DNA from: DATAEK01 sp036258055
Lineage (GTDB): Bacteria > Acidobacteriota > Vicinamibacteria > Vicinamibacterales > 2-12-FULL-66-21
Direction of reading: 5' to 3'
Assembly (NCBI GenBank): GCA_036258055.1
Contig: DATAEK010000338.1
Location: forward strand, 1-28,399
DNA: 28,399 bases
The first letter of the stretch is position 1. Each line of letters opens with the position of its first letter. The position numbers were made by a program, and so were the translations under genes. The notes under the pieces are model-generated. The model ran no database searches, was not told where the DNA came from, and was given only the letters and a program-made list of their open reading frames with translations. Positions 24,162 to 28,399 of this stretch are shown one piece after another.

Positions 24162-24503
24162 ATGGACGACCAGTCCCCGTATAAGGAAGCGTTACTGCGT
24201 AAGCGCGGCGAGATTCTTGCGGCCGGTGGCGGTGTCAAGCCCCTGCAGACCTCTATGGACACCAATTCGCGCCAGGGCGACCTGGCCGACCAGGCGAGCG
24301 GGAACAACGAAGTCCACATTCAGCTGAAACTGAAACAGACCGACGCCAAGATCCTGCAGGCCATCGAAGAAGCGCTCTGGCGGATGGAAAAGGGGACCTA
24401 CGGCGTCTGCCGCGACTGCGGTGAGGTCATCGCGCCGGCGCGGTTGAATGCCATCCCGTGGACCCGGGTCTGCATCACCTGCAAGGAAAAGCAAAGCGCG
24501 TGA
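24162..24503 (+). CDS. DksA/TraR-family zinc-finger protein
   Basis: 113 residues. A helical N-terminus (1-75) leads to a C4 zinc finger: Cys83 and Cys86 (CRDC), Cys104 and Cys107 (CITC), with GTYGVCRDCGEVI and ARLNAIPWTRVC typical of the family. DksA-like proteins bind the RNA polymerase secondary channel. The coiled-coil tip Asp pair of true DksA is not evident, and the protein is shorter, closer to YocK/TraR-like forms. GTGGAG precedes the ATG. A TAAGAT (24106-24111) upstream could be a -10 box but the -35 region is poor. Confidence 0.9.
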   Translation: MDDQSPYKEALLRKRGEILAAGGGVKPLQTSMDTNSRQGDLADQASGNNEVHIQLKLKQTDAKILQAIEEALWRMEKGTYGVCRDCGEVIAPARLNAIPWTRVCITCKEKQSA

Positions 24504-24988
24504 AGTCGACCGAACTGCTCGAGCTCCTGTCGGAGTTCTACGCCAACAAGCTGGCCGTGCGCCAGCGGCACGATGCGGCCGCGCGCTACGTTGCCGATTA
24601 CGATTTCAACAACACCTACCAGTACGTGATCGCGCGAGAGGACCTTCAGCTCAACTGGCTGCGCGACGCGATCACGGACATGGGCGGGACGTTGACAGAC
24701 GTCGTGGAGCCCGAGTTACGCATCAGCGGCAAGGGAGCCGACCTGCAGCGATCGCTCATCAGCACCGATCGTGACGACGCTCAGGCCTTCGTCGATAAGT
24801 GGCGGCCCCGACTGTCGACGCTGACCCACGCGCGTCATCGGAACATGCTGAATGTGATTCTCGGCGAGACGCTCGAACACAAGCGATTCTTCGAGCAGGC
24901 TCTGGCAGGCCGCTCCGATCTCCTCGGTCGGCGCGCCGACGGCGCGGGCACTGGCGGCGGCGTCCTGTCGACGCGCTGGGTCGAATAA
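24500..24988 (+). CDS. Helical protein, possibly ferritin-like, function unknown
   Basis: 162 residues. A GTG start at 24500 overlaps the stop of the DksA-like gene (GTGA), giving translational coupling. Predicted mostly helical: LLELLSEFYANKLAVRQRH, NNTYQYVIAREDLQLNWLRDAI, AQAFVDKWRPRL and ARHRNMLNVILGETLEH. Glu47, Glu123, Glu126 and His127 resemble part of a ferritin-like carboxylate/His set, but a full two-ExxH pattern is not present, so metal binding is uncertain. The last 20 residues are Gly-rich. Confidence 0.65.
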   Translation: MKSTELLELLSEFYANKLAVRQRHDAAARYVADYDFNNTYQYVIAREDLQLNWLRDAITDMGGTLTDVVEPELRISGKGADLQRSLISTDRDDAQAFVDKWRPRLSTLTHARHRNMLNVILGETLEHKRFFEQALAGRSDLLGRRADGAGTGGGVLSTRWVE

Positions 24989-24995
24989 GGTCCCC

Positions 24996-25475
24996 GTGCC
25001 CGATCGCCGGGTGGCGGTCGCCCTGGGCAGCAACCTCGGCGACCGTCGCGCCGCCCTCGCTTTCGCCGTCGATCGCCTCGGCGTCCTGCTGAGCGACCCT
25101 ACTGTCTCCGATTTCATCGAAACCGAACCAGAAGGGGAGGGGCTCCAGGATCAGCCGCCCTATCTGAACGCCATCGTCGTCGGCCATACCACGCTCGAGG
25201 CGCGCGATCTGCTTCAGGTACTCCTCGACATCGAGCGCGAGTTCGGCCGCGAACGTCCCTACCGCGGCGCGCCAAGGACGCTCGATCTCGATCTGGTTCT
25301 GCTCGGCGATGAAGTGATCGATGAGCCAGGCCTGCAGGTCCCGCATCCCCGGTTCCGCAGCCGCTTCTTCGTGCTCGGCCCGCTGAGCGAGGTGGCCGCG
25401 GACCTTCGCGATCCGGTCACCGGCCTGCGCGTGGGGGAGCTGTTGCGCGATCTGCTGCGCGATCAGACGCGATAA
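24996..25475 (+). CDS. folK: 6-hydroxymethyl-7,8-dihydropterin pyrophosphokinase
   Basis: 159 residues from the GTG at 24996. HPPK signatures: ALGSNLGDR (9-17), PPYLNAI (55-61), GRERPYRGAPRTLDLDLVLLG-type motif (84-104) with Asp97 and Asp99 binding the two magnesium ions, and PHPRFRSRFFVLGPL (117-131). It transfers pyrophosphate from ATP to the pterin in folate synthesis. It is 7 bases downstream of the helical protein and ends in a run of A beside a terminator. Confidence 0.95.
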   Translation: MPDRRVAVALGSNLGDRRAALAFAVDRLGVLLSDPTVSDFIETEPEGEGLQDQPPYLNAIVVGHTTLEARDLLQVLLDIEREFGRERPYRGAPRTLDLDLVLLGDEVIDEPGLQVPHPRFRSRFFVLGPLSEVAADLRDPVTGLRVGELLRDLLRDQTR

Positions 25476-25510
25476 AAAAAGGCCGGAAGCGTCGCTCCCG
25501 GCCCTCTCCT
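25474..25510 (-). terminator. Bidirectional rho-independent terminator
   Basis: GGCCGGAAGC and GCTCCCGGCC (25481-25503) form a stem with one mismatch and loop GTC. On the minus strand seven T (complement of 25474-25480) follow the stem, a textbook terminator for the small secreted gene ending at 25546. On the plus strand a weaker CT-rich tract follows, so it may also end the folK transcript. Confidence 0.85.
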
Positions 25511-25545
25511 CTTCTTGCTACTTTCTACTGTCCAACCCGCCGTTC

Positions 25546-25995
25546 CTACGTGGTCTTCTTGTAAGTCGTCTTGCTCGGACCACGACCACCTGTGCGCTCG
25601 ATGACCAGGTTTCCACCTTCCATCGACCACGTCTGCGTCGCATCACCCTGATCCGTCTTCGTGGTGATGACGAGCTTGCTGCCGTCCCACTTCGCGGTCG
25701 AGACCATGTCGGCGCCGCCGCGTCCCGGATTCTTGCTCTCCGAGCCGTCGAGCTTGTAGGTCGTCGTCATTGCGCCGTTCTGGCCCTGCCGCTCGATGCT
25801 CAGCGTGTCGGCCGTCTGCTTGACGGTCATTGGGCCGCCGCCGCCGCGCATTCCAGCGCCGCCACCACCGCCGCCAGTTGGCGCGGCTGCTGGTTCCGCC
25901 GTCCATGTGCCCGAGAAGTCCGGCTTCTGCGCGAACGCCACCGTCGCCACCGCCAGGATGGCGGCTGCGATCAATCCGATTCTTGCCCGCTGCAT
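25546..25995 (-). CDS. Small secreted protein of unknown function
   Basis: 149 residues. AAGGAG lies 6 bases before the ATG at 25995. Signal peptide 1-22 (AVATVAFAQ), then PDFSGTWTAE, a start common in acidobacterial secreted proteins. A Gly-rich stretch (41-55) precedes repeated beta-strand-like segments with Thr and Lys (TVKQTADTLSIERQG, TTTYKLDGSES, STAKWDGSKLVITTKT, QTWSMEGGNLVIERTG), suggesting a small beta-barrel or lipocalin-like fold. It lies 79 bases after the MacB-like permease stop and probably has its own promoter. Confidence 0.85.
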   Translation of the reverse strand: MQRARIGLIAAAILAVATVAFAQKPDFSGTWTAEPAAAPTGGGGGGAGMRGGGGPMTVKQTADTLSIERQGQNGAMTTTYKLDGSESKNPGRGGADMVSTAKWDGSKLVITTKTDQGDATQTWSMEGGNLVIERTGGRGPSKTTYKKTT

Positions 25996-26074
25996 GCGAT
26001 GCTCCTTTGAATGATGAGACTGACGAACACCCCGTCTATCGATCGACCCCGACTAATCTCCAGCGACTGACCCG

Positions 26075-27289
26075 TCATTCGAAGCGCAGAGCTTCGATTG
26101 GATCCAGTCGCGCGGCCTTCAAGGCCGGATAAAACCCGAAGAATACGCCAGTGACGGCGGCGAATCCAAATGCCATGCCGATGGCTTCCGGCGGGATCGT
26201 CGTCGGCCACTGGAGGAACCTCTCGGCAGCGCCAGAGAGGCCGTAGCCCATTCCGATACCCAGAAGCCCGCCGAACAGGCTGAGGACGACTGCTTCAACC
26301 AGGAACTGCATCAGAACGTCCCTGCCGCGCGCACCGATGGCCATGCGCAGTCCGATCTCACGCGTCCGTTCGGTGACGGACACGAGCATGATGTTCATGA
26401 TGCCGATGCCGCCGACGATCAGCGAGACGCCGGCGATGGCAGCGAGGAGCGTGGTCATCGTACGCGTCGTCTCGGTCCGGACCGCCGCCATCTCCTCGAG
26501 CGTGCGCACCATGAAGTCGTCAGGATCCGATCCGATGAGCTTGTGACGCTGTCTCAGTGTGTCAGTTATGGACTGCGCCACGGGTGCGGTGTCGGCGGTC
26601 ACGGCGGACACGTCGATCTTGTTGATGTGCTGTATCCCCTGCAGTTTCTTCTGGACGGTCGTGTACGGCGCAAAAATGGCGTCGTCCTGATCCTGGCCCA
26701 TGCTCGACGTGCCCTTGCTCATCATCACGCCAATGACTTTGAAGGGCTGGTTGCGGATGCGGATGATCTGACCTGTCGGATCGGTGTCCGGTCCGAACAG
26801 GGTGTCGGAGACAACCGTGCCGAGGACCGCGACCTTCGCCGCGCTGTTGACGTCCTGCTGGGTGAAGAACGAGCCGTATTTCGTCGGCCAGCTTCGAATC
26901 AGCGGGAAATCGACCTCCGTACCCTGAATCTGAGTCGACCAGTTCTGGTTTCCTGCGATGACCTGGGCGCGGCTGTTGACGCCTGCAGCGACGTACTGGA
27001 CGCCGGGGAGCTGACGGATCGCATTCGCATCGTCGGGCACCAGCGTCGTCGAGTTGCCCTGGCCTTGCCGCACCCCGCCCTGGGAGAAGTTGCCGGCGTT
27101 GATGGTGATCATGTTGGTGCCGGCCGCCTTGACCTGCTCCTCGATCGTGGTCTGCGCGCCGCGGCCGAGCGCCACCATCGTGATGACCGCCCCGACACCA
27201 ATGATCATGCCGAGCATCGTCAGGATGGTGCGCATCTTGTTGCGATTCAGCGCCTTCAGCGCGATCCGCAGCGTCATGAGAATCGACAT
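26075..27289 (-). CDS. macB: MacB-like ABC transporter permease
   Basis: 404 residues. The N-terminus (ALKALNRNKMRTILTMLGMIIGVGAVITMVALG) carries the first helix, then a MacB periplasmic core (50-270, e.g. INAGNFSQGG, VPDDANAI, MMSKGTSSMGQDQDDAIFAPY), then three helices near 283-310, 335-360 and 370-390 with the FtsX motif REIGLRMAIGARGRDVLMQF and the end LDPIEALRFE. It is a four-helix MacB permease without a fused ATPase; the ATPase is upstream. Such complexes need a MacA-type periplasmic partner, expected beyond the right edge. The ribosome site is weak. Confidence 0.93.
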   Translation of the reverse strand: MSILMTLRIALKALNRNKMRTILTMLGMIIGVGAVITMVALGRGAQTTIEEQVKAAGTNMITINAGNFSQGGVRQGQGNSTTLVPDDANAIRQLPGVQYVAAGVNSRAQVIAGNQNWSTQIQGTEVDFPLIRSWPTKYGSFFTQQDVNSAAKVAVLGTVVSDTLFGPDTDPTGQIIRIRNQPFKVIGVMMSKGTSSMGQDQDDAIFAPYTTVQKKLQGIQHINKIDVSAVTADTAPVAQSITDTLRQRHKLIGSDPDDFMVRTLEEMAAVRTETTRTMTTLLAAIAGVSLIVGGIGIMNIMLVSVTERTREIGLRMAIGARGRDVLMQFLVEAVVLSLFGGLLGIGMGYGLSGAAERFLQWPTTIPPEAIGMAFGFAAVTGVFFGFYPALKAARLDPIEALRFE

Positions 27290-27349
27290 GGCTTAGTCTG
27301 TGGCTCGTTCAAACCGTGCGAAATGGGTTTTCACTCTTCCCTGTGCATT

Positions 27350-27420
27350 TCTCAGGGCTCGCGGGGCCCCACCCCCGCTCGCGGCAGCCTCGCACCTTCG
27401 TGCTCGGCTGCGGCCGCAGG
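27350..27420. repeat. GC-rich compound inverted repeat between the two MacB-like genes
   Basis: The 143-base gap holds a direct repeat GCTCGCGG (27358-27365 and 27377-27384), the GGGGCCCC palindrome, an imperfect hairpin GCAGCC-tc-GCAC-CTTC-GTGC-tc-GGCTGC (27384-27411), and the perfect palindrome CTGCGGCCGCAG (27408-27419). This density suggests a dispersed REP-like element. A gene gap this size is also unusual inside a MacB ATPase/permease pair. Confidence 0.5.
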
Positions 27421-27432
27421 CGCTTGTCCGCG

Positions 27433-28239
27433 TCACGCGACTCCGCCGTGTTCCGCGGGCGCCGGGTCCGATTTCGGGGGCGGCGCGTCGTCGGTGTCAT
27501 CGGGCGGCGGAAGCGCGGCCAATTCCTTCGCGGCGTCGCGCCGCTTCGCGATCGGTTGATCAACCTGGATCCTGCCGTCGCGAAAGCGCACGAGCCGTGT
27601 GCCGTACTCGGCGATGTCCACCTCGTGCGTGATCAGGATGATGGTGATCCCCCGTTCGGCGTTGAGGCGCTGAAAGATCCCCATGACCTCGATGCTCGTG
27701 CGCGTATCGAGGTTGCCCGTGGGCTCGTCGGCCAGGATGATCGATGGTTCGCTGATGAGCGCGCGGGCGATCGCGACGCGCTGCTGCTGGCCGCCCGAGA
27801 GCTGGTTGGGATAGTGGTGAAACCGCTCGGCCAGGCCGACCGCTGTGAGTGCCGCTATGGCGCGTCGGTGCCGCTCGGCGGCCTTCATCCGGCTGCCGCC
27901 GTTGTAGAGCAGGGGCAGCTCGACGTTGTCGAGCGCCGTCGTTCGCGAGAGCAGGTTGAATCCCTGGAACACAAAACCGATCTTCTGGTTGCGGACGCGC
28001 GCGAGCTCGTCCTTCGACATCTTTGAGACGTCTTTGCCGTCGAGGTGGTACTGCCCGCTCGTCGGCCGATCGAGACAGCCGAGAATGTGCATGAGCGTCG
28101 ACTTCCCGGACCCGGATGGCCCGGTGACCGCGACGAACTCGCCGGCGTTCACATCCATGTTCGCGCCGCGCAGCGCACGCACGGTGACCTCGCCCACGTG
28201 GTAGGTCTTGACAAGGTCACGGACTGAGATGACGGGCAT
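27433..28239 (-). CDS. macB: MacB-like ABC transporter ATP-binding protein
   Basis: 268 residues. Walker A GPSGSGKST (40-48), Q-loop FVFQGFNLL, signature LSGGQQQRVAIARAL, Walker B IILADEPTGNLDT and the H-loop His in ILITHE. This is the MacB/LolD class. The last 35 residues are Pro/Asp-rich and probably disordered, beyond the normal domain end. It pairs with the permease downstream. The ATG at 28239 lies just 16 bases from the ATTGNNG repeat array. Confidence 0.94.
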   Translation of the reverse strand: MPVISVRDLVKTYHVGEVTVRALRGANMDVNAGEFVAVTGPSGSGKSTLMHILGCLDRPTSGQYHLDGKDVSKMSKDELARVRNQKIGFVFQGFNLLSRTTALDNVELPLLYNGGSRMKAAERHRRAIAALTAVGLAERFHHYPNQLSGGQQQRVAIARALISEPSIILADEPTGNLDTRTSIEVMGIFQRLNAERGITIILITHEVDIAEYGTRLVRFRDGRIQVDQPIAKRRDAAKELAALPPPDDTDDAPPPKSDPAPAEHGGVA

Positions 28240-28255
28240 TCTGCAATTCTTGTCT

Positions 28256-28377
28256 ATTGAAGATTGGGGATTGATGATTGCGGATCGCTGATTGTGGATT
28301 GTCGGGATTGAGGATTGACGATCGCTGGATTGTGGATTGTCGATTGAGAATTGTTGATTGTTGATTGAGGATTGGTA
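28256..28377. repeat. Degenerate ATTGNNG heptamer tandem array
   Basis: Seventeen units in 122 bases, nearly all 7 bases long with consensus ATTGNNG. Two slips occur (9 bases at 28298 and 8 bases at 28321), and two units have ATCG in place of ATTG. A higher-order copy links 28284-28313 and 28321-28349 (ATCGCTG, ATTGTGG, ATTGTCG, ATTGAG units). It is markedly AT-rich against the window and lies directly upstream of the MacB-like ATPase start. Confidence 0.85.
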
Positions 28378-28399
28378 TCCGTACGCGATGGACGCGAGT

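Noticed and set aside
28256..28377. CRISPR array
   Set aside because: The repeat unit is 7 bases with no spacers and no cas genes nearby; it is a simple tandem array.

Overview
The window is high-GC, gene-dense bacterial DNA, most like an Acidobacteriota genome, possibly a Vicinamibacteria-type lineage. The lineage call is inference. It rests on two ADOP-type (acidobacterial duplicated orphan permease) FtsX/MacB permeases, a LytS/LytR-type kinase and regulator pair, an ECF sigma/anti-sigma/DUF4097 operon, secreted proteins of the type starting near 'PDFSGTW', and promoters whose -10 box sits almost on the start codon. No rRNA, tRNA, CRISPR array, insertion sequence or phage gene was found.

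Layout, left to right. (1) 1-1865: 3' part of an ADOP permease cut by the window edge. (2) 1974-5675: a PilT-like ATPase, then a coupled pair of a small secreted protein with one membrane segment (PA2779-like) and a large protein joining a C39-like cysteine peptidase domain, TPR-like helices, a POTRA-like domain and an Omp85-type barrel. (3) 5873-6463: small secreted HExxH protein. (4) 6468-9683, minus strand: LytTR regulator, LytS-like kinase, and a receiver-PP2C phosphatase. (5) 9943-12405: second ADOP permease. (6) 12465-13074: two small proteins of unknown function, one a probable zinc ribbon. (7) 12999-15296, minus: ECF sigma factor, zinc-finger anti-sigma factor and DUF4097 protein. (8) 15361-18178, minus: a tight cluster of a small helical protein, metallophosphoesterase, L,D-transpeptidase and M23 peptidase. 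(9) 18265-22273: tesA-ybbA-ybbP-like operon with ATGA overlaps. (10) 22312-25475: AIM24-like protein, secreted metallo-beta-lactamase-fold hydrolase, DksA/TraR-like protein, helical protein and FolK. (11) 25546-28239, minus: small secreted protein and a MacB-like permease and ATPase. (12) 28256-28377: a degenerate ATTGNNG heptamer array just upstream of the MacB-like ATPase.

The strongest candidate for something undescribed is the 3259-5675 pair. The peptidase and pore domains are fused in one predicted outer-membrane protein, and the co-translated small partner carries a Gly-Gly just before its hydrophobic tail. This resembles a periplasmic counterpart of peptidase-containing exporters. The domain order is read from sequence; the processing/export role is inference. 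Other notable signals are probable leaderless promoters, a hairpin filling the gap before the metallophosphoesterase start, several perfect palindromes beside regulatory genes, and a GC-rich compound inverted repeat between the two MacB-like genes.
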